The position numbers and the translations under genes were made by a program. Below, one piece after another: positions 50,656 through 59,332 of a stretch of 64,000 nt of DNA; position 1 is the first letter of the stretch; each line of letters begins with the position of its first letter. The notes beneath the pieces are model-generated. The model made no database searches and was not told the DNA's origin. It worked only from the letters and a program-made list of their open reading frames with translations. This stretch comes from JAVBOW01 sp031549495 (GTDB lineage Bacteria > Bacteroidota > Bacteroidia > Bacteroidales > Rikenellaceae), in contig JAVBPS010000011.1 in NCBI GenBank assembly GCA_031549495.1, positions 1-64,000 of the forward strand, given 5' to 3'.

Positions 50656-51273
50656 ATGTCAGGATTAATTGGAAAGAAGATCGGAATGACTTCCGTTTTC
50701 GGTGCCGATGGGAAAAACATCCCATGCACCGTGATCGAGGCTGGACCGTGCGTAGTTACGCAAATCAAGACCGTGGAGACCGATGGGTACTCCGCGATCC
50801 AGATTGCCTATGACGACAAATCCGAAAAGCACACCAGCAGTAGCCTCCTGGGCCATTTCAAGAAGGCCGGGACTACCCCCAAGCGTAAGATCGTAGAGTT
50901 CAGGGAATTTGACCCCGAACTGAAGGTCGGAGACGTAATCACCCTCGACGTATTCATGGATGACGACTGGCTCGACATCACCGGAATTTCGAAGGGTAAA
51001 GGATTCCAGGGCGTTGTGAAACGCCATGGTTTCGCCGGAGTGGGCGGCCAGACACACGGCCAGCACAACCGCCAGCGCAAGCCGGGTTCGCTCGGCGCAT
51101 CTTCCTACCCCTCGCGCGTGTTCAAGGGCAAGCGCCTTCCCGGACAGACCGGCGGGGACCAGGTTAAAGTGCTCAACCTGCGCATACTGAAGAAGATTCC
51201 GGAAAGCAACCTTCTCCTGGTGAAAGGGTCGCTCCCCGGTGCAAAAGGGTCTTACGTATTAATGGAAGATTAA
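50656..51273 (+). CDS. rplC: 50S ribosomal protein L3
   Basis: 205 aa; early 50S assembly protein near the peptidyl transferase centre. MSGLIGKKIGMTSVFGADGK and the internal-loop block GVVKRHGFAGVGGQTHG are typical. Leader contains the repeat at 50499-50556. Confidence 0.98.
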   Translation: MSGLIGKKIGMTSVFGADGKNIPCTVIEAGPCVVTQIKTVETDGYSAIQIAYDDKSEKHTSSSLLGHFKKAGTTPKRKIVEFREFDPELKVGDVITLDVFMDDDWLDITGISKGKGFQGVVKRHGFAGVGGQTHGQHNRQRKPGSLGASSYPSRVFKGKRLPGQTGGDQVKVLNLRILKKIPESNLLLVKGSLPGAKGSYVLMED

Positions 51274-51276
51274 GCG

Positions 51277-51903
51277 ATGGAATTAGCGATTTATAACACC
51301 GCAGGCAAGGAAACCGGCAAGAAGGTTACCCTTGACGATACGATTTTCGGTATCGAACCCAACGACCACGCCATCTGGCTCGACGTGAAGCAGTATCTGG
51401 CCAACCAGCGCCAGGGCACGCACAAGAGCAAGCAGCGTAACGAGGTCGCCGGTTCGACCCGCAAGCTCAAACGCCAGAAAGGCACCGGCGGCGCACGCGC
51501 GGGCAGCATCAAAAGCCCCCTGTTCCCCGGCGGCGGCCGCATCTTCGGCCCCGTGCCCCGCGATTACAGCTTCAAGCTGAACAAGAAACTCAAGCAACTG
51601 GCACGCCGCAGCGCTTTGGCTTACAAAGCGAAAGGCGAGCTGATCACCGTTGTGGAAGACTTTACGATCGACACGCCCAAAACCAAAACTTTCCTGGACA
51701 TCGCGGGCAACCTGAAGATGGCCGACAAGAAAGTGCTGGTGGTGCTGCCCGAATCGAGCCACAACATCATCCTCTCGACGCGCAACCTTCGTAATGTGAA
51801 GGTGGTCGTAGCCAGCGACGTGAACACCTATGACCTGATGAACACGGGCGTGGTGCTGATGACCGAAGGCGCAGCCGGAGTTATTAACCAACTGTTAGCG
51901 TAA
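51277..51903 (+). CDS. rplD: 50S ribosomal protein L4
   Basis: 208 aa; exit-tunnel protein. The tunnel loop shows RKLKRQKGTGGARAGSIKSP. In E. coli L4 represses its own operon; whether that applies here is unknown. 3 bp after rplC. Confidence 0.98.
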   Translation: MELAIYNTAGKETGKKVTLDDTIFGIEPNDHAIWLDVKQYLANQRQGTHKSKQRNEVAGSTRKLKRQKGTGGARAGSIKSPLFPGGGRIFGPVPRDYSFKLNKKLKQLARRSALAYKAKGELITVVEDFTIDTPKTKTFLDIAGNLKMADKKVLVVLPESSHNIILSTRNLRNVKVVVASDVNTYDLMNTGVVLMTEGAAGVINQLLA

Positions 51904-51908
51904 GCAAA

Positions 51909-52199
51909 ATGGAAGCATTGATTAAGCCGATACTGACCGAGAAAATGACGATCCAGGGCGATAAGCTGAATCGTTACGGTTTCATCGTCGACCGCCGGGC
52001 CAACAAGATCCAGATCCGGTCGGCTGTTGAGCAAATGTACGGGGTGACCGTCTCCGACGTGAACACCATGAACTATCTGGGCAAGGCCAAAAGCCGCTAC
52101 ACCAAAGCAGGACTTCTCGCAGGCCGTACGAACAACACCAAAAAGGCGATCATCACGCTCAAGGGTGGGGATAAGATCGATTTTTACAGTAATATCTAA
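51909..52199 (+). CDS. rplW: 50S ribosomal protein L23
   Basis: 96 aa; tunnel-exit docking protein for trigger factor and SRP. LIKPILTEKMTIQGDKLNRY and KAKSRYTKAGLLAGRTNNTK match. 5 bp after rplD. Confidence 0.97.
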   Translation: MEALIKPILTEKMTIQGDKLNRYGFIVDRRANKIQIRSAVEQMYGVTVSDVNTMNYLGKAKSRYTKAGLLAGRTNNTKKAIITLKGGDKIDFYSNI

Positions 52200-52204
52200 C
52201 GACG

Positions 52205-53032
52205 ATGGCAGTAAGAAAGTTCAAGCCCACCACCCCGGGCACCAGGCATAAGGTGATCATCAAGAACGACGACATCACCTGCGACACTCCCGAGAAGAGC
52301 CTGCTGGAGCCGAAGAAAAACTCCGGCGGCCGCAACAACTCCGGTAAGATGACCGTCCGCTACTTAGGTGGCGGCCACAAGCAGATGTACCGTGTCGTGG
52401 ATTTCAAACGCCAGAAGGACGGCGTGGACGCCACGGTAAAGACCATCGAATACGACCCCAACCGCTCGGCGCGCATCGCCCTGGTGGTGTACGCCGACGG
52501 GACGAAGAGCTACATCCTCGCCCCCAACGGCCTGAAAGTGGGCCAGGTGATCAAATCGGGCGCGGGCATCGCTCCCGAAGTGGGCAACTCGCTGCCGCTG
52601 GCGGAAATTCCCCTCGGTACCGTAGTCCACAACATCGAACTCTACCCCGGAGAGGGCGCCGTGATGGCCCGCTCGGCCGGTACGTACGCTCAACTGCTTG
52701 CCCGTGAAGGTAAGTTTGCTATCATCAAGTTGCCTTCGGGTGAAACCCGCATGGTGCTGGTTACCTGCCGCGCTACCGTCGGTGCCGTGTCGAATCCCGA
52801 CCACAGCCTCGAGCAGCACGGTAAAGCCGGTCGCCGCCGTTGGCTGGGCCGCCGCCCGCACAACCGCGGTGTGACGATGAACCCCGTCGACCACCCCATG
52901 GGCGGTGGCGAAGGCCGTTCGTCGGGCGGACACCCCCGTTCGCGCAAAGGCTTGCTGGCCAAAGGCTACAAGACCCGCGATCCGAAGAAGACTTCTTCGA
53001 AATTCATTGTGTCACGTAGAAAAAATAAATAG
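52205..53032 (+). CDS. rplB: 50S ribosomal protein L2
   Basis: 275 aa; needed for subunit joining and peptidyl transferase. The conserved His region VDHPMGGGEGRSSGGHP is intact; NSGKMTVRYLGGGHKQMYR near the N-terminus is typical. Confidence 0.98.
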   Translation: MAVRKFKPTTPGTRHKVIIKNDDITCDTPEKSLLEPKKNSGGRNNSGKMTVRYLGGGHKQMYRVVDFKRQKDGVDATVKTIEYDPNRSARIALVVYADGTKSYILAPNGLKVGQVIKSGAGIAPEVGNSLPLAEIPLGTVVHNIELYPGEGAVMARSAGTYAQLLAREGKFAIIKLPSGETRMVLVTCRATVGAVSNPDHSLEQHGKAGRRRWLGRRPHNRGVTMNPVDHPMGGGEGRSSGGHPRSRKGLLAKGYKTRDPKKTSSKFIVSRRKNK

Positions 53033-53035
53033 CAA

Positions 53036-53305
53036 ATGAGCCGTTCATTAAAGAAAGGACCGTATATCGAACCCAAGCTGGAAAGCAGGGTCGCTGCACA
53101 AAGCGAGTCGGGTAAGAAGACCGTCATCAAGACGTGGTCGCGCGCCTCGATGATCTCGCCCGATTTCGTGGGCCAGACCATCGCCGTACACAACGGGAAC
53201 AAGTTCATCCCCGTATACGACACCGAGAACATGGTAGGCCACAAGCTGGGTGAATTCTCCCCCACGCGTAACTTCCGCGGCCACGCCGGAAACAAGAAAA
53301 GATAA
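53036..53305 (+). CDS. rpsS: 30S ribosomal protein S19
   Basis: 89 aa; 30S head protein contacting S13. MSRSLKKGPYIEPKLE and VGHKLGEFSPTRNFRGH are family hallmarks. Confidence 0.98.
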   Translation: MSRSLKKGPYIEPKLESRVAAQSESGKKTVIKTWSRASMISPDFVGQTIAVHNGNKFIPVYDTENMVGHKLGEFSPTRNFRGHAGNKKR

Positions 53306-53312
53306 GTAAGAG

Positions 53313-53726
53313 ATGGGTACAAGAAAACACGATACGGCCGAGATCATAAAGGCCGAAAAAGCGCAGAAGGCGGTAGCCTCGCTGCGTGACTGCCCTACCT
53401 CCCCGCGTAAAATGAGGCTGGTGGCCGACATGGTCCGCGGCGTGGAGATCAACAAGGCGCTGGGTCTGCTTCGTTACTCGAAGAAAGAGGCCTCGATCCG
53501 CCTGGAAAAACTGCTCCGTTCGGCCATCGCCAACTGGGAAAAGAAGAACGAAAACGAGCGCCTGGAAGACACTCCCCTCTGCGTGAAGGAGATCTTCGTG
53601 GACGGCGGCCGCATGCTCAAGCGCGTGCAGCCCGCTCCCCAGGGCCGTGCACACCGTGTGCGCAAGCGTTCGAACCACGTGACGATCGTCGTCGATAAAA
53701 TCGTAACCAAAGAAAAAGAAGCGTAA
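53313..53726 (+). CDS. rplV: 50S ribosomal protein L22
   Basis: 137 aa; tunnel constriction protein. LRDCPTSPRKMRLVADMVRG, then the loop KRVQPAPQGRAHRVRKRSNH where macrolide-resistance changes map; wild-type-like here. Somewhat longer than E. coli L22 (110 aa). Confidence 0.97.
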   Translation: MGTRKHDTAEIIKAEKAQKAVASLRDCPTSPRKMRLVADMVRGVEINKALGLLRYSKKEASIRLEKLLRSAIANWEKKNENERLEDTPLCVKEIFVDGGRMLKRVQPAPQGRAHRVRKRSNHVTIVVDKIVTKEKEA

Positions 53727-53727
53727 G

Positions 53728-54534
53728 ATGGGACAGAAAGTAAATCCGATATCCAACCGCCTCGGCATCATCCGCGGCTGGGATTCCAACTGGTACGGTG
53801 GCAAGGACTTTTCGGCCAAACTGGTCGAGGATGCCAAGATCCGTCAGTACCTGGGCGCCCGTCTTGCCAAAGCGAGCATTTCGAAGATCATCATCGAGCG
53901 CACGCTCAAACTGGTTACCGTGACCATCTCGACCGCACGCCCCGGCATCATCATCGGCAAGGGCGGCCAGGAAGTGGACAAACTGAAAGAGGAGCTCAAA
54001 AAGCTCACGGGTAAAGAGGTGCAGATCAACATCTTCGAGGTGAAACGCCCCGAGATCGACTCGGTGATCGTCGCCAACAACATCGCCCGCCAGCTCGAGG
54101 GACGCATCTCGTTCCGCCGCGCCATGAAGACCACGATCGCCTCCACGATGCGCATGGGCGCCGAGGGGATCAAGATCCAGGTCTCGGGCCGCGTAGGTGG
54201 CGCCGAGATGGCCCGCAGCGAGACGTACAAGGAAGGACGCATTCCGCTGCACACGTTCCGCGCCGACGTGGATTACGCGCTGGCCGAAGCGCTTACGAAA
54301 GTGGGCCTGTTAGGCATCAAAGTGTGGATCTGCACGGGCGAAGTGTACGGCAAGCGCGACCTGTTCGAAATCTCGGGCGCGAGCGTAGCCGGCGCCGGCG
54401 CATCGGCCGGTTCGTACGATCGCGGCGACCGTGATCGCGGCGACCGCCGTGACCGTCGTGACCGTGGCCCGCGCGGCGACCGTGGAGGTCGTGGCGGCAG
54501 CGGTGACCGCGACCGTAAACCCAGAAACAAGTAA
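53728..54534 (+). CDS. rpsC: 30S ribosomal protein S3 with Arg/Asp/Gly tail
   Basis: 268 aa; mRNA-entry protein with a KH domain (RPGIIIGKGGQEVDKLKEEL) and C-terminal domain (GRIPLHTFRADVDYALAEAL). After about residue 225 there is an extra low-complexity tail of DRGDR, RRDRRDRGPRGDRGG and GSGDRDRKPRNK units. E. coli S3 is 233 aa, so the tail adds about 40 residues and may be disordered at the mRNA entry. Confidence 0.97.
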   Translation: MGQKVNPISNRLGIIRGWDSNWYGGKDFSAKLVEDAKIRQYLGARLAKASISKIIIERTLKLVTVTISTARPGIIIGKGGQEVDKLKEELKKLTGKEVQINIFEVKRPEIDSVIVANNIARQLEGRISFRRAMKTTIASTMRMGAEGIKIQVSGRVGGAEMARSETYKEGRIPLHTFRADVDYALAEALTKVGLLGIKVWICTGEVYGKRDLFEISGASVAGAGASAGSYDRGDRDRGDRRDRRDRGPRGDRGGRGGSGDRDRKPRNK

Positions 54535-54548
54535 AAGTAAAATAAGAG

Positions 54549-54977
54549 ATGTTACAGCCAAAAAAGACTAAGTTCCGCAGGATGCAGAAAGGCCGCATGA
54601 AAGGCCTTGCGGGACGCGGGAACCAGCTCGCTTTCGGTTCCTTCGGCATCAAAGCGCTCGATTCGACCTGGATCACCGGCCGTCAGATCGAAGCTGCACG
54701 CCAGGCTATTACGCGCCATATGAAACGTGAAGGCCAGATCTGGATCCGCATCTTCCCGGACAAACCGATCACCAAGAAACCCGCCGAGGTACGTATGGGT
54801 AAGGGGAAAGGTGCTCCCGAAGGATTCGTGGCTCCCGTTACGCCCGGCCGCATCATCATCGAAGCGGAAGGGGTACCCCTGGAGATCGCCCAGGAGGCGC
54901 TGCGCCTCGGGGCCCAGAAACTGCCCATCGCTACGAAATTCATCGTCCGCAGGGACTATACCGAAACTCAAATCTGA
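54549..54977 (+). CDS. rplP: 50S ribosomal protein L16
   Basis: 142 aa; A-site tRNA contact protein. PKKTKFRRMQKGRMKGLAGR and RIFPDKPITKKPAEVRMGKG are typical. Confidence 0.98.
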   Translation: MLQPKKTKFRRMQKGRMKGLAGRGNQLAFGSFGIKALDSTWITGRQIEAARQAITRHMKREGQIWIRIFPDKPITKKPAEVRMGKGKGAPEGFVAPVTPGRIIIEAEGVPLEIAQEALRLGAQKLPIATKFIVRRDYTETQI

Positions 54978-54985
54978 TCTGAGAG

Positions 54986-55180
54986 ATGAAAACAACAGAA
55001 GTAAGAGAGCTCGCGGTAGCCGACCTGCAGGAACGCATCGAAGCCGAGAAGGCCGAACTGGTGAAAGTGAAACTCAACCATGCCACCTCCCCCGTGGAAA
55101 ACGCTTCCACGATCAAGAAGGCGCGCAGGAATATCGCACGCATGATGACCATCCTGCGTCAAAGGCAAACCGTTAAATAA
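54986..55180 (+). CDS. rpmC: 50S ribosomal protein L29
   Basis: 64 aa helical tunnel-exit protein. Motifs: VADLQERIEAEKAELVKVK and the conserved KKARRNIARMMTILRQRQ. Its stop overlaps a possible ATG of the next frame. Confidence 0.95.
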   Translation: MKTTEVRELAVADLQERIEAEKAELVKVKLNHATSPVENASTIKKARRNIARMMTILRQRQTVK

Positions 55181-55191
55181 TGCAGCCCGTT

Positions 55192-55446
55192 ATGGAAAGG
55201 AATCTTAGAAAAGAGCGTATCGGGGTGGTCGTGAGCAGCAAAATGGACAAATCCATGGTCGTTGCCGTCAAACGTAAGGTAAAACATCCGATCTACGGTA
55301 AATTCGTCAACAAGACCACCAAATTCGTGGCCGCCGACGACGAAAACACCACCAACCCGGGCGATACCGTACGCATCATGGAGACCCGCCCCCTGAGCAA
55401 AACAAAGCGCTGGAGGTTAGTAGAAATCATAGAAAGAGCTAAATAG
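55192..55446 (+). CDS. rpsQ: 30S ribosomal protein S17
   Basis: 84 aa; 16S 5'-domain binder. The ATG at 55192 (MERNLRKERIGVVVSSKMDK) is chosen to fit the family; an ATG at 55180 would add four residues and overlap the rpmC stop. KVKHPIYGKFVNKTTKF is typical. Confidence 0.96.
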   Translation: MERNLRKERIGVVVSSKMDKSMVVAVKRKVKHPIYGKFVNKTTKFVAADDENTTNPGDTVRIMETRPLSKTKRWRLVEIIERAK

Positions 55447-55448
55447 TC

Positions 55449-55814
55449 ATGATACAACAAGAAAGCAGACTGATTGTCGCGGACAACAGCGGTGCGAAGG
55501 AGGTCCTTTGTATCCGCGTGCTGGGCGGCACCGGCAAACGCTACGCTTCGATCGGCGATAAGATCGTCGTGACGGTCAAGAGCGCTACCCCTTCGGGCGA
55601 CATGAAGAAGGGTACCGTTTCGAAAGCCGTTGTGGTTAGGACAAAGAAAGAGATCCGTCGCCAGAACGGGTCGTACATCCGCTTCGACGACAACGCGGTG
55701 GTGCTGCTGAACAATCAGGGCGAGATCCGCGGTACGCGTATCTTCGGCCCCGTGGCCCGCGAGCTGCGCGACCAGTACATGAAGATCATCTCGCTGGCCC
55801 CCGAAGTACTTTAA
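55449..55814 (+). CDS. rplN: 50S ribosomal protein L14
   Basis: 121 aa; intersubunit bridge protein. IQQESRLIVADNSGAKEVLC and the C-terminal GTRIFGPVARELRDQYMKII are diagnostic. Confidence 0.98.
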   Translation: MIQQESRLIVADNSGAKEVLCIRVLGGTGKRYASIGDKIVVTVKSATPSGDMKKGTVSKAVVVRTKKEIRRQNGSYIRFDDNAVVLLNNQGEIRGTRIFGPVARELRDQYMKIISLAPEVL

Positions 55815-55826
55815 ACCATTACAGAC

Positions 55827-56141
55827 ATGTCAAAATTGCATATCAAAAAAGGGGACACCGTCTACGTGAACGCGGGCAACAGCCGCGGTCAGCAGGGTAA
55901 GGTCCTGGAAGTGCAGGTGGCCGAACAACGCGCCATCGTGGAGGGTCTGAACATGATCAGCCGGCACACCAAGCCCAACTCGAAGAGCCCCCAGGGCGGC
56001 ATCATCAAAAAAGAGGCCCCCATACACATTTCGAACCTGCAACCCCTCGACCCCAAAAGCGGCAAACCGACCCGCGTGGGACGCAAGGAGGTGAAAGGTA
56101 AGTTAGTTCGCATCGCTAAATCAGGGGAGGAGATCAAATAA
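55827..56141 (+). CDS. rplX: 50S ribosomal protein L24
   Basis: 104 aa; assembly initiator. KOW motif GDTVYVNAGNSRGQQGKVL. The stop overlaps the rplE start by one base. Confidence 0.97.
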   Translation: MSKLHIKKGDTVYVNAGNSRGQQGKVLEVQVAEQRAIVEGLNMISRHTKPNSKSPQGGIIKKEAPIHISNLQPLDPKSGKPTRVGRKEVKGKLVRIAKSGEEIK

Positions 56142-56698
56142 TGGCATACGTACCTACACTGAAAACGCAGTACAAGGAACAGATCGTTCCCGCACTGGTG
56201 AAGCAATTCGGCTACACGAGCGTCATGCAGGCCCCCAAACTGGAGAAGATCGTCATCAACCAGGGTATGGGCCAGGCCATCGCCGACAAGAAGCTGATCG
56301 AGGTGGCCCAGCAGGAGCTGTCGACCATCACCGGCCAGAAAGCCGTGCAGACCAAGTCCACGAAGGACATTTCGAACTTCAAACTGCGTAAGGGCATGCC
56401 CATCGGCGTGCGCGTCACGCTGCGCAACGAGCGCATGTACGAGTTCCTGGAGCGCCTGGTCGCCGTGGCCCTGCCCCGCATCCGCGACTTCAAAGGGATC
56501 AACGAGAAGTTCGACGGTCGTGGCAACTACACCCTCGGGGTGAAGGAGCAGATCATCTTCCCGGAGATCGAGATCGACAAGATCACCAAGATGTTCGGTA
56601 TGGAGATCACCTTCGTGACCTCGGCCGACACGGACGAAGAGGCCTACGCCCTTCTGAAAGAGTTCGGCCTCCCGTTCAAAAACGCTAAAAAGAGCTAA
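56141..56698 (+). CDS. rplE: 50S ribosomal protein L5
   Basis: 185 aa; 5S rRNA and P-site tRNA contact. KLEKIVINQGMGQAIADKK and RGNYTLGVKEQIIFPEIEID match the family. Confidence 0.98.
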   Translation: MAYVPTLKTQYKEQIVPALVKQFGYTSVMQAPKLEKIVINQGMGQAIADKKLIEVAQQELSTITGQKAVQTKSTKDISNFKLRKGMPIGVRVTLRNERMYEFLERLVAVALPRIRDFKGINEKFDGRGNYTLGVKEQIIFPEIEIDKITKMFGMEITFVTSADTDEEAYALLKEFGLPFKNAKKS

Positions 56699-56703
56699 GC
56701 GAT

Positions 56704-56973
56704 ATGGCAAAAGAATCAATGAAAGCACGCGAGGCCAAGCGCCTCAAGCTGGTGAATCGTTACGCCGCCAAGCGCGCCGCCCTCAAAGAGGCAGGCGACC
56801 AGGTGGGCCTTTCGAAACTGCCGCGTAACTCCAACCCGGTCCGTCTGCACAACCGTTGCCAGATCACGGGCCGCCCGAAGGGGTACATGCGTCTGTTCGG
56901 CGTGAGCCGCATCCAGTTCCGCGAAATGGCCTCCAAGGGGCTGATCCCGGGCGTACGCAAGGCAAGCTGGTAA
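56704..56973 (+). CDS. rpsN: 30S ribosomal protein S14, zinc-free type
   Basis: 89 aa. Long form without CxxC zinc ribbons. PRNSNPVRLHNRCQITGRPK and the C-terminal GLIPGVRKASW are typical. Followed by the AT-rich inverted repeat that separates it from rpsH. Confidence 0.98.
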   Translation: MAKESMKAREAKRLKLVNRYAAKRAALKEAGDQVGLSKLPRNSNPVRLHNRCQITGRPKGYMRLFGVSRIQFREMASKGLIPGVRKASW

Positions 56974-56979
56974 TTTTTG

Positions 56980-57111
56980 GAATTATGAATTATGAATTAT
57001 GGATTATGAATGGTTTGCAGAGAAAGATTCTGCGACGATTTTATAATGCATAAGGAGTGATTCATTAATCCGAGACCGAAATTCATAATTCATAATTTAT
57101 AATTCATAATC
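56980..57111. repeat. ATTCATAA-type inverted repeat inside the spc operon
   Basis: A GAATTATGAATTATG-type array (56980-57011) faces its inverse (57081-57111), about 30 bp per arm with minor mismatches, enclosing 69 bp without features. The right array directly precedes the rpsH ATG, as a half array precedes ppdK. Confidence 0.75.
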
Positions 57112-57115
57112 AACC

Positions 57116-57514
57116 ATGACTGATCCTATTTCGGATTTTCTGACACGAATTAGAAACGCGGTGAAAGCCGGCCACAAAGTGGTCGAAGCTCCCGGCTCCA
57201 AGATCAAGCAGGAAATGACCAAGATCCTGTATGACCAGGGTTACATCCTGGCTTACAAGTTCGACGCTGACGAGCGTGGCCATGCCATCATCAAGATCGC
57301 TCTGAAGTACCACACGCAAACCAAGCAGAACGCCATCAAGGGGCTGAAGCGTGTTTCGCGTCCCGGCCTGCGCCGCTACGCGAGCGCCGAAGACATGCCC
57401 CGTGTGCTGAACGGCCTGGGCATCGCCATCGTTTCGACTTCGAAAGGGGTGATGACCGACAAGCAGGCCCGCCAGGACAACGTAGGCGGTGAAGTGCTCT
57501 GCTACATTTACTAA
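57116..57514 (+). CDS. rpsH: 30S ribosomal protein S8
   Basis: 132 aa; central-domain assembly protein (and in E. coli the spc operon repressor). MTDPISDFLTRIRNAVKAGH and the end GGEVLCYIY are diagnostic. 64-bp gap to rplF. Confidence 0.98.
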   Translation: MTDPISDFLTRIRNAVKAGHKVVEAPGSKIKQEMTKILYDQGYILAYKFDADERGHAIIKIALKYHTQTKQNAIKGLKRVSRPGLRRYASAEDMPRVLNGLGIAIVSTSKGVMTDKQARQDNVGGEVLCYIY

Positions 57515-57578
57515 CGGCTGGATTCGACGACAAAGTCTTTTAAGGACAACCTGTTGACAGCAAACTAAATTACAAAAA

Positions 57579-58136
57579 ATGTCACGAATAGGAAAATTAC
57601 CTGTAAACCTGCCCGCTGGCGTCACCGTTTCGGTGAGTGACGACAACGTGGTGAGCGTGAAAGGGCCCCTCGGAAGCCTGTCCCAGCAAGTGGATAAGGA
57701 TATTACCGTGGAGGTGAAGGACGGCGTGCTCGAAGTGTCGCGCCCGACGAACCAGCCCCGCCACCGCTCGATGCACGGCCTCTACCGTGCCCTGATCAAC
57801 AACATGGTGGTCGGCGTATCGACCGGCTTCGAGATCAAACAGGAGTTCGTGGGCGTCGGCTTCAAGGCCGAAACCCAGGGCCAGCTGCTGATCATGAGCC
57901 TCGGATACTCGCACGATATCCACATGCTGCTTCCCAACGAGATCCAGGCTACGGCCGTCACGGAGAAGAAGGGCAACCCCATACTGACGCTCAAAAGCAT
58001 CGACAAGCAACTGATCGGCCAGGTAGCGGCCAAGATCCGCTCGCTGCGCAAACCGGAGCCTTACAAGGGCAAGGGTATCAAGTTCGTCGGTGAACAACTC
58101 CGCCGCAAAGCCGGTAAATCTGCTAATGCTAAATAG
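57579..58136 (+). CDS. rplF: 50S ribosomal protein L6
   Basis: 185 aa with two related domains. MSRIGKLPVNLPAGVTVSV and the C-terminal KPEPYKGKGIKFVGEQLRRK are typical. Confidence 0.98.
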   Translation: MSRIGKLPVNLPAGVTVSVSDDNVVSVKGPLGSLSQQVDKDITVEVKDGVLEVSRPTNQPRHRSMHGLYRALINNMVVGVSTGFEIKQEFVGVGFKAETQGQLLIMSLGYSHDIHMLLPNEIQATAVTEKKGNPILTLKSIDKQLIGQVAAKIRSLRKPEPYKGKGIKFVGEQLRRKAGKSANAK

Positions 58137-58146
58137 TAAATAGGAT

Positions 58147-58509
58147 ATGGCACTCAATAAGATAGAAAGAAGGACGCGAATCAAGATGCGTATCCGCAAG
58201 ATCGTCAGCGGAACCGCCTCGACCCCGCGCCTGACGGTGTATCGCAGCAATAAGCAGATATACACGCAACTGGTGGACGACGTGACCGGCGTGACGCTGG
58301 CTGCGGCTTCCTCCACCGACAAAGCCGTGGTTGAGCAGACCAAAGGTCTGAACAAGACCCAGGTGGCCGCGCTGGTGGGCAAACTGACCGCCGAGAGGGC
58401 GAAAGAGAAAGGGATCACCGAAGTGGCTTTCGACCGCAACGGGTACCTCTACCACGGACGAGTTAAACAGTTGGCCGAAGCCGCCCGCGAAGCCGGACTT
58501 AAATTCTAA
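58147..58509 (+). CDS. rplR: 50S ribosomal protein L18
   Basis: 120 aa 5S rRNA-binding protein. TPRLTVYRSNKQIYTQLVDD and FDRNGYLYHGRVKQLAEAAR are typical. Confidence 0.97.
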   Translation: MALNKIERRTRIKMRIRKIVSGTASTPRLTVYRSNKQIYTQLVDDVTGVTLAAASSTDKAVVEQTKGLNKTQVAALVGKLTAERAKEKGITEVAFDRNGYLYHGRVKQLAEAAREAGLKF

Positions 58510-58514
58510 CAAAG

Positions 58515-59033
58515 ATGACAAACGCGAACATAAAGAAAGTACGCACCAGCGACCTGGAGCTCAAAGACCGCCTGGTCAGCATCCAAAGGGTGACCAAGGT
58601 GACCAAAGGGGGCCGCACGTTCACCTTCTCGGCGATCGTGGTCGTCGGTAACGAGAACGGCGTGGTCGGCTACGGCCTCGGCAAAGCGAGCGAAGTCCAG
58701 CTGGCCATCAGCAAGGGCATCGAGGACGCCAAGAAGAACCTGGTGAAAATTCCCATCCTCAAAGGGACCATTCCCCACAAGCAGGAAGCCCGTTACAGCG
58801 GCTCGCTCGTCATGATCCGCCCCGCGGCGCCCGGTACGGGCGTCATCGCCGGCGGCGCCATGCGTGCAGTGCTGGAGAGCGTCGGCATCCACAACGTGCT
58901 CGCCAAGAGCAAGGGTTCGTCGAACCCCCATAACCTGGTGAAAGCGACGATCGCCGCCCTGCTCGAACTGCGCGACGCCCACAGCGTGGCCCAGGTCAGG
59001 GGAATATCCATGGATAAAGTGTTTAACGGATAA
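58515..59033 (+). CDS. rpsE: 30S ribosomal protein S5
   Basis: 172 aa; decoding accuracy. VTKVTKGGRTFTFSAIVVVG and RPAAPGTGVIAGGAMRAVLE are diagnostic. 5 bp after rplR. Confidence 0.98.
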   Translation: MTNANIKKVRTSDLELKDRLVSIQRVTKVTKGGRTFTFSAIVVVGNENGVVGYGLGKASEVQLAISKGIEDAKKNLVKIPILKGTIPHKQEARYSGSLVMIRPAAPGTGVIAGGAMRAVLESVGIHNVLAKSKGSSNPHNLVKATIAALLELRDAHSVAQVRGISMDKVFNG

Positions 59034-59046
59034 TCCCAAGCAGACA

Positions 59047-59232
59047 ATGGCAAAGCTCAATATCACCCAGGTGCGCAGCCGCATAGGTGCGACCGCGCTG
59101 CAATGCAAGAACCTCGACGCACTCGGTCTTACCAAGATGAACAAGACCGTGCAACACGACGACTCCCCCATCATCACGGGGATGATCGAAAAAGTGAAGC
59201 ACCTCGTCCAGGTCGAAACAGTCAAAAAATAG
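59047..59232 (+). CDS. rpmD: 50S ribosomal protein L30
   Basis: 61 aa. ITQVRSRIGATALQCKNLDA and LGLTKMNKTVQHDD match the family. It is 13 bp after rpsE; the 100-bp gap to rplO shows no gene. Confidence 0.96.
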   Translation: MAKLNITQVRSRIGATALQCKNLDALGLTKMNKTVQHDDSPIITGMIEKVKHLVQVETVKK

Positions 59233-59332
59233 TTAACTGACAAGGGGCCGGACGACTGGAATATCTTTAGGGGGCAGGTGTGTTTCTGATAAGATGGACG
59301 GTCGGGCCGGGAACCCGGAAAAATTTAGGATA

